Counted from the first letter of the stretch, positions 1-6,690 are shown. The stretch: 12,644 nt of DNA from Acidobacteriota bacterium (GCA_016201185.1 JACQDG010000070.1:1-12644), one strand, 5' to 3'. A program made the numbers and translations. Notes: generated by a model not told the origin, from the letters alone.

Positions 1-415
1 AGCCGGCTCCGGGGACGCGCACCTCGCCCGAAGCGTCGGTTTCCAGTTCGGCCACCATCACTCCCTCGCCGGCCGCCTGGCGGGCCTCCGCCCCGCCCCC
101 GCGCGGCACGAGGAGCATCTTCGCTCCCGTGTCATTCAGATAGAAGCGGAATTCCTCCCGCTTGTAGTGGGGATTCATCGGCGCCGCCGTGCCCGCCATG
201 GCGGCCGCTAGAAGCGCGACGATTACCTCGATTCCGTTGGGCAGCGCGAGCGCCACGCGATCGCCAGGCCCTGCTCCCAGGGCCGCGAATTGGCCCGCCA
301 GCCGCTCCACCTGTCTCGACAGCGAGGCGTAGGTCACGGCCGGCCCGCCCGGCACGATCACCGCCGGCGCTCCCGGCTGTCCGCGCAACATCTCCAATAA
401 AGTCATAGAATCCAT
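1..415 (-). CDS. AMP-forming acyl-CoA synthetase, N-terminal part (runs off left edge)
   Basis: Only the first 138 codons are present; the reading frame is open to the edge. The protein reads as the N-terminal subdomain of the ANL adenylate-forming superfamily, which activates a carboxylic acid with ATP and transfers it to CoA. The visible blocks are 'VTYASLSRQVERLAGQFAAL', then 'GPGDRVALALPNGIEVIVAL', then 'AAPMNPHYKREEFRFYLND'. The last block resembles the Pcs60/AAE3 group (oxalyl-CoA synthetase-like), so that subgroup is my best guess, but the substrate cannot be settled. The phosphate-binding loop and the catalytic motifs lie outside the window. Two starts are possible: ATG at 415 or ATG at 406 (MTLLEML). 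Neither has a strong ribosome binding site; a weak CGGA precedes 415. The gene is divergent from the ClpS-like gene, with 70 bp between the starts. Confidence 0.85.
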   Translation of the reverse strand, partial: MDSMTLLEMLRGQPGAPAVIVPGGPAVTYASLSRQVERLAGQFAALGAGPGDRVALALPNGIEVIVALLAAAMAGTAAPMNPHYKREEFRFYLNDTGAKMLLVPRGGGAEARQAAGEGVMVAELETDASGEVRVPGAG

Positions 416-470
416 GTCCGTTGCAAAGGCTCTAGTCTAGCGCGCTCCGTGCCAGCCGCGTCTTTGCACC

Positions 471-479
471 TGCTAACAT
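471..479 (+). promoter_or_regulatory. Extended -10 promoter element for the ClpS-like gene
   Basis: TGC followed by TAACAT fits the extended -10 pattern TGnTAnnnT. It lies 6 nt before the ATG at 486, so transcription would begin at or almost at the start codon. No convincing -35 box lies 17 nt upstream, as is common for extended -10 promoters. This is a pattern match only. Confidence 0.4.
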
Positions 480-485
480 ACAACC

Positions 486-812
486 ATGGCCGCGGTGGCG
501 TTTCCGGAGGTCGAGGATGAAATCCTCGACCGCCTCGAGCCGCTGTACAACCTGATCCTGCTCGACGACGACGACCATACCTACGACTACGTGGTGGAGA
601 TGCTGGTGAAGATTTTCGGCTTCACGGAAACGGTGGCGTTTCGCCACGCTGTCGACGTGGACACCCAGAAACGCACCCTTCTGCTGACCGGCGCGCTGTC
701 GGAAGTGGAGAGCAAGCGCGACCAGATCCACGCTTACGGGCCTGATTGGCGCCTGCCCCGCAGCAAGGGGTCCATGACAGCGATCATCCAGCCGGCCGGC
801 CCTTCGGAATAG
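486..812 (+). CDS. ClpS-like adaptor protein (divergent)
   Basis: This 108-residue protein has the ClpS fold signature. 'LYNLILLDDDDHTYDYVVEML' (about residues 20-40) aligns with the E. coli ClpS segment containing N34-D35-D36. Classical ClpS hands N-degron substrates to ClpA/ClpC for degradation in the cytoplasm. Several pocket residues differ here: N34 becomes D27, the gatekeeper M40 position is Y33, and the conserved His of the 'VHxxG' stretch is replaced around residues 57-60 (VDVDT). The C-terminal block 'KRDQIHAYGPDW...RSKGSM' (78-97) is typical of a ClpS-like group that I recall from planctomycetes and acidobacteria. Classical N-degron binding therefore cannot be assumed. The ATG at 486 has no ribosome binding site and sits just after an extended -10 box, suggesting a leaderless message. 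No clpA/clpC neighbour is visible. It converges on the RsbRD-like gene with a 16-nt gap. Confidence 0.8.
   Translation: MAAVAFPEVEDEILDRLEPLYNLILLDDDDHTYDYVVEMLVKIFGFTETVAFRHAVDVDTQKRTLLLTGALSEVESKRDQIHAYGPDWRLPRSKGSMTAIIQPAGPSE
506..534 (+). other. Inverted repeat in the first codons of the ClpS-like gene
   Basis: A perfect 10-bp stem (509-518 with 522-531, arms GGTCGAGGAT and ATCCTCGACC) closes a 3-nt GAA loop. Two further G-C pairs lie beyond one A/G mismatch. It starts about 20 nt after the start codon, where an mRNA hairpin could slow early translation. It encodes 'EVEDEILDRL', so coincidence from codon choice is possible. Confidence 0.5.
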
Positions 813-828
813 CCGGTTCGCTGCTGCT

Positions 829-1410
829 TCAGCCCCCGGATTCGCCGATGTCGCCCGAGCGGCTCACTTCGAGGCCCAGCTCCGAATGGCTCGCCACCTC
901 CTGTTTGTCCTGCGGCTTTCGCTCCGGCCCGGCAGCGGCGGGTGTAGCGACGGCCGGCTCGGGCGCCGGGGCGCTGGCCGCCCGTGCAGCGTCCTCGTAC
1001 CCCACTGCCGCGTGATAGAGGGCCTTGTCGTAGAACTGCGCGACGGCCAGCGACAGCTCATACTCCAGCGGCAGCTCGGCCGCCGACTCGGCCGTCACCG
1101 CACCGCGCATGAAGTTCACCAACTGGTTCTTCGCCAGGGTCAGCGCGAACATCACCTGGCTGAAAGGAATCTTCTCCTGAAACCGCCGCCGGCCCAAAGC
1201 CTGGTAGCGGTTCTGGACCGCAAATTCGGTGCGGGCGCTCAGCCACTGCCCCAGGTTGCGGTACAGATCGAGGGCCCGCTCGTGCAGGTCGTCGTCGGAC
1301 ATCTTGTGATAGGCGGCGGTGCGGGGATCGCGCCGGAGCTCCGCAATCAGGTCATTCGTCAGCCGATCCGCCTTATGCTCCACCAGCCGGATCAGCCGCT
1401 GCGAGATCAT
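829..1410 (-). CDS. Stand-alone RsbRD_N-type sensory domain protein
   Basis: This 193-residue soluble protein matches the N-terminal sensory domain of RsbR/RsbRD-type stressosome proteins (PF14361-like) over about residues 5-140. The recognisable run is 'RLIRLVEHKADRLTNDLIAEL', then 'DPRTAAYHKMSDDDLHERA', then 'YQALGRRRFQEKIPFSQVMFAL', then 'AQFYDKALYHAAVGYE'. In the family this non-heme globin-like helical domain precedes a STAS or histidine-kinase output domain. Here no output domain follows; residues 145-193 are an Ala/Pro-rich, probably disordered tail. It could sense a signal and act through a partner. The start at ATG 1410 is supported by GGAGGG about 9 nt upstream. The gene begins 27 nt after the hypothetical gene at 1438-1878 and is probably its operon partner. 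Confidence 0.7.
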   Translation of the reverse strand: MISQRLIRLVEHKADRLTNDLIAELRRDPRTAAYHKMSDDDLHERALDLYRNLGQWLSARTEFAVQNRYQALGRRRFQEKIPFSQVMFALTLAKNQLVNFMRGAVTAESAAELPLEYELSLAVAQFYDKALYHAAVGYEDAARAASAPAPEPAVATPAAAGPERKPQDKQEVASHSELGLEVSRSGDIGESGG

Positions 1411-1437
1411 TTCTCAGCCCTCCGCCGCGACGGCTCG

Positions 1438-1878
1438 TCACCGCTTGCGGCCCGCTCGCCGGCTGCGGGCCGCGGCCGCAAGCTGCCGCTGGTAGCTGGC
1501 GGCAATCGGGTGCTTCCCCGCCACGGCTTCGAGCGAACCCATCAACCTCGGATACTTCCATTCTTTTCGCCACGCTTCAATCAGGGGTTTGAACCGGAAC
1601 CAAAGGCCCACATGTTCGAAGTTAGTGGCGTTGAACAGCTCTTCGTTGATGAGCCCTTTTGCCACCAGGGTGCAGGCCATGTCCCAATACCCCATCGCCA
1701 TGCTGACATACCGGCTTTCCTTGCTCCCTTCCGGATACTTCTTCGCGAAGTCCTTGTGGTCCTTGAATTGACATTCCTGCTGCACAAAATCGCGGGCTCG
1801 CCGCAACCGCCTTTCGCGGCGCAGATCGTAGAGCTGGAGCAACAGCCTGGCGTCCTCGTGATTGGCTTTTGCAGCCAT
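1438..1878 (-). CDS. Conserved hypothetical protein, possibly DUF4760-like
   Basis: This 146-residue soluble, helix-rich, basic protein has no enzyme motif that I recognise. Visible features are a charged N-terminal helix ('EDARLLLQLYDLRRERRLRRARDFV', about residues 8-32), an aromatic middle ('SMAMGYWDMACTLVAKGLI', about 59-77), 'LWFRFKPLIEAWRKEWKYP' (about 92-110), and a very basic C-terminal tail ending RSRRAGRKR. The middle pattern recalls the DUF4760 family, but I hold that loosely. The start is well supported: AGGAGG lies 4 nt before ATG 1878, and a good promoter lies 38-66 nt upstream. The basic tail might contact nucleic acid or a membrane, which is inference. It heads an apparent operon with the RsbRD_N-like gene. 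Confidence 0.7.
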   Translation of the reverse strand: MAAKANHEDARLLLQLYDLRRERRLRRARDFVQQECQFKDHKDFAKKYPEGSKESRYVSMAMGYWDMACTLVAKGLINEELFNATNFEHVGLWFRFKPLIEAWRKEWKYPRLMGSLEAVAGKHPIAASYQRQLAAAARSRRAGRKR

Positions 1879-1915
1879 AAGTCCTCCTGGAAATCAGTTA
1901 GCGGGCGATAGACCC

Positions 1916-1944
1916 ATCATAAGCGCCGGCGGAGTAAAGGGCAA
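1916..1944 (-). promoter_or_regulatory. Sigma-70-like promoter of the hypothetical/RsbRD operon
   Basis: On the minus strand TTGCCC (1944-1939, 4 of 6 to TTGACA) and TATGAT (1921-1916, 5 of 6 to TATAAT) are separated by exactly 17 nt. They lie upstream of the AGGAGG-led start at 1878. This is the best-formed promoter in the window. Confidence 0.55.
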
Positions 1945-1969
1945 CCGCGCCGGTTCGCGCGCCGAGTGA

Positions 1970-1978
1970 TGCTACATT
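1970..1978 (+). promoter_or_regulatory. Extended -10 element for the enolase-superfamily gene
   Basis: TGC plus TACATT fits the extended -10 pattern. It lies 32 nt before the ATG at 2011, leaving a leader of about 25 nt that holds the AAGGAGG ribosome binding site. No clear -35 box is seen. Confidence 0.4.
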
Positions 1979-2010
1979 GTGGGTATTTCCGTGGTCCTAA
2001 GGAGGTATCG

Positions 2011-3258
2011 ATGACCCGTCGAAAGTTCCTCGCTGCTGCGACCGTGCCCGCGCCCGTGGTCGTGAACTTGGTGGCCAACACGCCACAGGGAGACCGGCCT
2101 CCGGCGCTGCGCCGCCCAGCAAAGATTACCCGCGTGGAAGCCACCCTGCTCCAGATGCCGCTCAAGGAGCGCTTCTGGATGTCGATCTCCCCGATTGGCG
2201 GGATGCAGCCGAAGGCCACGCGGCTGATCCTGAAACTCCACACCGACTCCGGCATCACCGGCTATGGTGAAGGCTCCGGGGGCGGGGCGGAGGAGCTGCG
2301 CCGCGGCTTTGCCGGCCTGGTCCTCGGCGAGGACCCCTACATGGTCGGCCGCATCTGGGAAAAGATGTTCGCCACTACCTATAGCAGCGACCTGGTAAAG
2401 AATGGCTGGTCGCGGGGCGGCGTCATCAGCGCCATGGCCGCCATCGATGCGGCGCTCTACGACATCATGGCCAAGGCCGCCGGGCTGCCGCTCTACAAGT
2501 TCCTAGGCGCCTACCGCGACGCCGTGCCGGTCTATGTCACCGGCGGGTACTACCGGGAAGGGAAGGGCATTTCGGAACTGGTCCAGGAAGTGCGCAGCTA
2601 CCTGGAGCAGGGATTCAACGCCATCAAGCTCAAGGTGGGCGGGATCACAGGGGGCTTCAGCGTGCAGGACGATTACCACCGCGTCAAGGCGGTCCGCGAG
2701 GCGGTGGGACCGCAGGTGCGGATCATGCTCGACGCCAACCAGGGATGGGACGTGGCCACGGCCATCCAGGCCTCCAACCAGCTCTATGACCTGGACATCA
2801 CCTGGCTCGAGGAGCCGCTGCACTGGTACGACGACGTGGCCGCCCTCCAGCGCGTCAAGATGAACACCCGCATCCCGCTGGCTTCCGGCGAAGGGGAGAT
2901 CACACGCTGGGGCGCCCGCCGCCTGATGGACACAGGGGCCATCGACTTCTTGCAGTTCGACTGCCACGCCCACGCTGGCATCACCGAGTGGCGCAAGATC
3001 GCCGGCATGGCCGGCATGTGCCACATCCAGCTCGCCCCGCACCACGAGCCGCCCGTGCATGGCCACCTGCTGGCCTCCGTCCCCAACGGCTATATCCTGG
3101 AGGCCTTCGCCAACCCCGACCGCGACCCGTTCTGGTTCGAGATTTATGAGCGTAAGCCGAAGATCGAGAAGAGCGTGCTTTATCTCGACGACACGCCCGG
3201 CCAGGGCATCGAATTCCGCCGGCAGGCCCTGGACCGCTACGGCGCCCGGATCCTTTGA
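2011..3258 (+). CDS. Enolase-superfamily (mandelate racemase/muconate lactonizing type) enzyme with Tat-like N-terminus
   Basis: This 415-residue protein has the full enolase-superfamily plan: a capping domain (about 36-165) and a TIM barrel. Members abstract the alpha-proton of a carboxylate using a divalent metal. Visible residues are KLK at 206-208 (the KxK motif), metal ligands D241 (LDANQGW), E267 or E268 (LEEPL) and E294 (ASGEGE), and a D317/H344 pair matching the His-Asp dyad of the mandelate racemase subgroup. Substrate unknown; a sugar acid or dipeptide-type substrate would be ordinary for the family. The start at 2011 is chosen because AAGGAGG lies 6 nt upstream and the N-terminus 'MTRRKFLAAATVPAPVVVNLVA' has an RRxFL motif plus a hydrophobic stretch, as in Tat signals. 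An ATG 45 nt upstream is in frame but has no ribosome binding site. It converges with the propeller gene, 31 nt apart. Confidence 0.9.
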   Translation: MTRRKFLAAATVPAPVVVNLVANTPQGDRPPALRRPAKITRVEATLLQMPLKERFWMSISPIGGMQPKATRLILKLHTDSGITGYGEGSGGGAEELRRGFAGLVLGEDPYMVGRIWEKMFATTYSSDLVKNGWSRGGVISAMAAIDAALYDIMAKAAGLPLYKFLGAYRDAVPVYVTGGYYREGKGISELVQEVRSYLEQGFNAIKLKVGGITGGFSVQDDYHRVKAVREAVGPQVRIMLDANQGWDVATAIQASNQLYDLDITWLEEPLHWYDDVAALQRVKMNTRIPLASGEGEITRWGARRLMDTGAIDFLQFDCHAHAGITEWRKIAGMAGMCHIQLAPHHEPPVHGHLLASVPNGYILEAFANPDRDPFWFEIYERKPKIEKSVLYLDDTPGQGIEFRRQALDRYGARIL

Positions 3259-3289
3259 GTATCGTGCAAGAAGAATTAGGAGCTCGGCG

Positions 3290-4360
3290 CTACTTTGCGG
3301 CTGGCTTCGGCCACACGTCGCCTTGGTCTAATTTCGTGACCGGCCCCATGCCTCTGTAAGCGAACTTCTGCAAGCGCTGCCCTCTGTAGGTCTCGGTAGT
3401 ATATATGTTGCCTTTCGAATCGGTGGCAATGCTGTGCACGCCGTAGAATTCACCAGGCTGGCGTCCGCCGTCGCCGAAGCTCGTCAAGATTTGGAGCGAT
3501 TCGCGCAGGATGACGTACACCTTCTCGTTCGCCCCATCGGCAAGATAGATGTACTTCTGCTGCGGATCCTTCGAGAAGGCGATGTCCCACACCGACCCGT
3601 CACCCAGCGTCCTTTGCGCGATGAACACTTCCTTCACGAAGGCGCCGTCCTTCTGGAACACCTGGATCCGGTCGTTCGGGCGGTCGCAGACATATAAAAA
3701 GCCGTCGCTCGAGAGTTCGGCGCAGTGCACGGGATTGCGGAACTGCTGGGCGGGCGGTTCATCCGGATTGTATCTGCCGAGGTTGGTGTCGTCGGGTTTG
3801 TGGCCGTAGGCGCCCCAATGCCGCTTGTACTTTCCGGTCTCTGCGTCGTACACAATCACGCGATGGTTGCCGTAGCCGTCGGCGACGTACAACTCATTGG
3901 TCGCCTTGTCGACAAACAACTTGGCCGGTCCCTTGAGGTTGTCGACGTCGTTGCTGCCCTGGCTCTGGTTGGGATGGCCGATCTGCATCAGGAATTTCCC
4001 TTCCTGGGTGAACTTCAGGACCTGGTTGTCGTGGTAGAGTTTGGGGTCCTTGCCACGCCCGTTGCCGCCAATCCAGACGTTACCCTTGTAATCGACGGTG
4101 ATTCCGTGGTTCGAGTCCGGCCAGTCGTAGCCTTCGACAGGACCGCCCCAGTGCCCGATGAGGTTGCCCTCCTGATCGAACTCGAGAACGGGCGGGGCCG
4201 AAAAGCAGCATTCAGAGGCGGGCGGGTTCTGCTGGGCGTAGGTTTCCATTCTTTCGAGCGAGGCCCCCCGATGAATGATCCAGACGTGGTCCTGGCCGTC
4301 GACCGATACGCCGATGGTATTACCCATGAGCCAATGGTTCGGCAACGGCTTCGGCCACAT
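3290..4360 (-). CDS. NHL/PAL-like 6-bladed beta-propeller protein, apparently lacking a signal peptide
   Basis: This protein of about 356 residues is built of NHL-like beta-propeller repeats. Blade signatures include 'HGITVDYKGNVWIGGNGRG' (85-103), 'LYVADGYGNHRVIVYDAETG' (157-176), 'LYVCDRPNDRIQVFQKDG' (222-239), 'IYLADGANEKVYVI' (271-284) and 'HSIATDSKGNIYTTETYRG' (309-327). The family resembles the peptidyl-alpha-hydroxyglycine alpha-amidating lyase fold and is usually exported; its bacterial role is unknown. ATG 4360 is preferred because GGAGGA ends 9 nt before it. A GTG at 4369 is in frame, but that GGAGGA would abut it. An in-frame TAG lies at 4396-4394, so no signal peptide can be added. 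The conserved 'DPxWPKPLPNHW' opening, which in homologs I recall follows a signal peptide, starts almost at the initiation codon. Confidence 0.8.
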   Translation of the reverse strand: MWPKPLPNHWLMGNTIGVSVDGQDHVWIIHRGASLERMETYAQQNPPASECCFSAPPVLEFDQEGNLIGHWGGPVEGYDWPDSNHGITVDYKGNVWIGGNGRGKDPKLYHDNQVLKFTQEGKFLMQIGHPNQSQGSNDVDNLKGPAKLFVDKATNELYVADGYGNHRVIVYDAETGKYKRHWGAYGHKPDDTNLGRYNPDEPPAQQFRNPVHCAELSSDGFLYVCDRPNDRIQVFQKDGAFVKEVFIAQRTLGDGSVWDIAFSKDPQQKYIYLADGANEKVYVILRESLQILTSFGDGGRQPGEFYGVHSIATDSKGNIYTTETYRGQRLQKFAYRGMGPVTKLDQGDVWPKPAAK

Positions 4361-4392
4361 CGGGTCCACTCCTCCATTTTCGGATGTAGAAT

Positions 4393-4398
4393 ACTATA
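4393..4398 (-). promoter_or_regulatory. Possible -10 box of the propeller gene
   Basis: TATAGT on the minus strand (5 of 6 to TATAAT) lies 32 nt before ATG 4360 and leaves room for the GGAGGA site. No good -35 box is found at 16-18 nt. If this is the promoter, the present short 5' end is what is transcribed. Confidence 0.3.
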
Positions 4399-4473
4399 CA
4401 CGATTCGGCTTAGAGCGACCAGTGATTTCTCGCTTGTCAGTCGCTGTGCCAACGAGTGGGTTACTCTTCGGCT

Positions 4474-5823
4474 ATGCCAGGTAAGATTGTCACGCCTCGC
4501 GCCATTGCTGCATTAGCGGCGGCGCTGTTTCTCGCGCTGCCGTTCGGCGCGGTGGCTCACAACATCCCGAACGACGTGACGGTTCAGGCGTTTGTCAAGC
4601 CCGCCGGCGAGCAGCTGCATCTGCTGGTTCGTGTGCCGCTCAAAGCCATGCGCGACGTCGAGTTTCCGGAACGCGGGCCGGGCTATCTGGATCTCGCGCG
4701 AGTCGACGCCTTGCTCCGCGACGCGGCGACGCTGTGGATCTCTGACGCCATTGAGCTTTACGAAGGCGATACCCGCCTCCCGGGCCCGCGGGTTGTCGAG
4801 ACCCGCGTGTCGCTGGAGTCTGACAAGTCCTTCGCATCTTATGAAGAAGCGTCGGCGCACGTCACGGGCGCGAGGCTGCCGGGCGACACGGCAGTCTATT
4901 GGAACCAAGTGATGCTCGACGTGTTGTTCGAGTACCCGATTCACTCGGACCGATCCGAGTTTTCGATCCACCCCGGGCTCGCGCGGTTGGGCTTGCGAGT
5001 GGTCACCGTTCTTCGATTCCTGCCGCCCAGCGGCGTGGTCCGCGCCTTCGAGTTCCTCGGCGATCCCGGCCTGGTCAGGCTCGATCCGCGGTGGCGCCAG
5101 GCCGCCCTCCGGTTCGTCGAGTCGGGGTTCCTCCACATCCTGGACGGGACTGACCACCTGCTGTTTCTGTTTTGCCTCGTGATCCCATTCCGGCGCTTCC
5201 GCACGCTCATCCCGGTCGTGACCTCGTTCACCGTCGCGCACTCCATTACGCTTATCGCCTCCGCTTACAACCTCGGACCGGACTCCTTATGGTTTCCGCC
5301 GCTCATCGAAACGCTGATCGCGATCTCCATCGTCTACATGGCCCTCGAGAACATCGTCGGGGGGTGTAGTGTGCAGCGCCGGTGGATGATCACGTTCGGG
5401 TTCGGCCTCGTTCACGGGTTCGGCTTCTCGTTCGCCCTCCGGCAGACGCTGCAGTTCGCCGGGTCCCACCTGCTGACGTCGCTGCTGTCGTTCAATGTCG
5501 GCGTCGAGCTGGGGCAGCTTCTCGCGCTCGTGCTGCTCATCCCCCTGCTGGAGCTCCTCTTCCGGTTCGTAGTCGCCGAACGGGTCGGGACGATCATCCT
5601 GTCGGCGCTGGTGGCCCACACTGGCTGGCATTGGATGATCGAGCGTGCGGATCGGTTGAGCCAGTTCCAATTCCAGTGGCCGGCGCTCAACGCCGCCCTG
5701 CTAGCGAGCGCGATGCGGTGGCTGATGCTGCTTGTGATCCTGGCGGGCCTGGTCTGGCTCGTGTTCGCTGTGCTCCGCCACCGGGCGGAGCACAGCGCTG
5801 CGGACAAGGCCGCACAGATGTGA
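4474..5823 (+). CDS. HupE/UreJ_2-family membrane protein
   Basis: This protein of about 449 residues has a signal peptide (about 1-25, ending 'GAVAHN'), an extracytoplasmic beta-rich domain (about 26-205), and a C-terminal membrane domain of roughly seven helices. The membrane domain carries the HupE/UreJ_2 signatures: 'GFLHILDGTDHLLFL' (H221, D224, D227, H228), 'FTVAHS' (H256), 'FGLVHGFGFS' (H314), 'FNVGVELGQ' (E345) and 'HTGWHW' (H382, H386). These buried His/Asp/Glu residues suggest metal handling, as proposed for the related nickel-linked HupE/UreJ proteins. No hydrogenase or urease gene is in the window, so the metal is unknown. The start at ATG 4474 puts the signal peptide at the N-terminus. 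A GTG at 4456 is in frame but less likely. No Shine-Dalgarno site is seen; TACTCT lies 6 nt before the ATG. It is divergent from the propeller gene. Confidence 0.85.
   Translation: MPGKIVTPRAIAALAAALFLALPFGAVAHNIPNDVTVQAFVKPAGEQLHLLVRVPLKAMRDVEFPERGPGYLDLARVDALLRDAATLWISDAIELYEGDTRLPGPRVVETRVSLESDKSFASYEEASAHVTGARLPGDTAVYWNQVMLDVLFEYPIHSDRSEFSIHPGLARLGLRVVTVLRFLPPSGVVRAFEFLGDPGLVRLDPRWRQAALRFVESGFLHILDGTDHLLFLFCLVIPFRRFRTLIPVVTSFTVAHSITLIASAYNLGPDSLWFPPLIETLIAISIVYMALENIVGGCSVQRRWMITFGFGLVHGFGFSFALRQTLQFAGSHLLTSLLSFNVGVELGQLLALVLLIPLLELLFRFVVAERVGTIILSALVAHTGWHWMIERADRLSQFQFQWPALNAALLASAMRWLMLLVILAGLVWLVFAVLRHRAEHSAADKAAQM
5766..5797 (+). other. Perfect 14-bp hairpin inside the 3' end of the HupE-like gene
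   Basis: Arms 5766-5779 and 5784-5797 are perfectly complementary over 14 bp around a 4-nt loop (ACCG). It ends 23 nt before the stop codon and encodes part of the cytoplasmic tail (LRHRAEHSA). A smaller 5-bp hairpin follows at 5799-5814. There is no U-run, so it is not a standard intrinsic terminator. It could pause transcription or shield the mRNA 3' end upstream of thuA. Confidence 0.75.
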
Positions 5824-5828
5824 AATCG

Positions 5829-5851
5829 GCCGGTGCAGCCGCTGCGCCGGC
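5829..5851 (+). promoter_or_regulatory. Near-perfect palindrome between the HupE-like and thuA-like genes
   Basis: A 23-bp dyad centred on C5840 has 10 of 11 paired positions: GCCGG-T-GCAGC on one side and GCTGC-G-CCGGC on the other. With a single-base centre it is better suited to binding a dimeric protein than to forming an RNA hairpin. It lies just upstream of a TACACT hexamer (5856-5861) that could be the -10 box of the ThuA-like gene, so it may be an operator. High GC raises the chance of coincidence. Confidence 0.4.
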
Positions 5852-5869
5852 GTAGTACACTGGGCAACT

Positions 5870-6682
5870 ATGTTGAAGTGGGCCTGCTGGACCCTGCTCG
5901 CCGCCGGGGCCGCCTTGGCCGCCGATCCCGCCAAAGTCGTTCTCGTGGCCGGAAAGCCGAGTCACGGACCCGGAGAGCATGAATTCAACGCCGGCACGAT
6001 GCTGCTCGAAAAGTGCCTCCGCCAGAATCCCGGCGTCCAGCCCGTCTTGATCAAGGGCGGCTGGCCGGAAGACGGCGCTGTTTTTGAGGGCGCGCGGGCG
6101 CTGGTGTTTTACATGGACGGCGGCGACAGTCACCCCATGATCCTGCCGGAGCGGCTCGAAACCATCGGGCGGTTGATGAAGAGCGGCGTGGGGCTCGTCT
6201 GCATCCACTATGCCGTCGAGGTCCCGCGACAGCGAGGGGGCGTGGAATTCCTCGACTGGCTCGGCGGCTACTACGAGCGGCCCTATTCCCAGAACCCCAT
6301 CAACGATGTGGAGGTGACCCAGGCCTCGCCCCGGCATCCCATTTCGCGGGGCTGGGGGAGCTTTCGGGGCCGGGACGAATGGTATTACCGCATCCGCTTC
6401 CTGCCACGGGATCGCCGGGTGACCCCCATCCTGACCACGCTGCTTCCCAAGGATATGCCCAATCGGGAGACCATCGCTTGGGCCACCGAGCGGGCTGACG
6501 GCGGCCGGGCCTTCGGCTTTACCGGAGCGCACTTCCACACCAACTGGGGCCTGCCCGACTTTCGCCGCATGGTGGCCAACGCCATCCTTTGGACGGCGAA
6601 GGTTGAGGTGCCGCGGGGCGGCGCCCGCTGCGACATCTCGCCTGAGGATTTATCCCAGAATTTAGACGCGAAGCCCCATTAG
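5870..6682 (+). CDS. Secreted ThuA-like domain protein
   Basis: This 270-residue protein has a signal peptide (about 1-18, 'MLKWACWTLLAAGAALAA') and one ThuA-like domain, a class I glutamine-amidotransferase-like fold. Family blocks are 'KVVLVAGKPSHGPGEHEFNAG' (22-42), 'ARALVFYMDGGDSHP' (75-89), 'SGVGLVCIHYAVEVP' (105-119, Cys111 at the expected strand-turn) and 'AFGFTGAHFHTNWGLPDFRRMV' (214-235). The name comes from a rhizobial trehalose-utilisation protein, but most members act on other or unknown carbohydrate substrates. This secreted form with the 'GKPSHGPGEHE' opening is of a type I recall from planctomycetes and acidobacteria, function unknown. ATG 5870 has no Shine-Dalgarno site; TACACT ends 8 nt upstream, so a very short or absent leader is possible. 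Transcription could also read through from the HupE-like gene, 46 nt upstream. Confidence 0.85.
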   Translation: MLKWACWTLLAAGAALAADPAKVVLVAGKPSHGPGEHEFNAGTMLLEKCLRQNPGVQPVLIKGGWPEDGAVFEGARALVFYMDGGDSHPMILPERLETIGRLMKSGVGLVCIHYAVEVPRQRGGVEFLDWLGGYYERPYSQNPINDVEVTQASPRHPISRGWGSFRGRDEWYYRIRFLPRDRRVTPILTTLLPKDMPNRETIAWATERADGGRAFGFTGAHFHTNWGLPDFRRMVANAILWTAKVEVPRGGARCDISPEDLSQNLDAKPH

Positions 6683-6690
6683 CGGACCGA

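Noticed and set aside
886..1911. Long plus-strand frame of 341 codons opposite the hypothetical/RsbRD operon
   Set aside because: It is antisense to two genes with good ribosome binding sites, a promoter and family similarity. Its protein is an Arg/Leu/His-rich shadow with no recognisable domain.
1966..2010. Upstream in-frame ATG for the enolase-superfamily gene
   Set aside because: There is no ribosome binding site before it, and it overlaps the likely promoter. AAGGAGG and the Tat-like N-terminus favour the ATG at 2011.
3001..3025. Short tandem repeat of GCCGGCAT in the enolase-superfamily gene
   Set aside because: It simply encodes Ala-Gly-Met twice within a conserved coding region.
3725..4516. 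263-codon plus-strand frame across the propeller gene
   Set aside because: Antisense shadow of the beta-propeller coding sequence, caused by high GC. It would also overlap the start of the HupE-like gene.
4943..4963. 7-bp stem (ACTCGGA/TCCGAGT) followed by TTTT, like an intrinsic terminator
   Set aside because: It lies in the middle of the HupE-like coding sequence, the stem is short and the U-run is only four. Probably coincidence.
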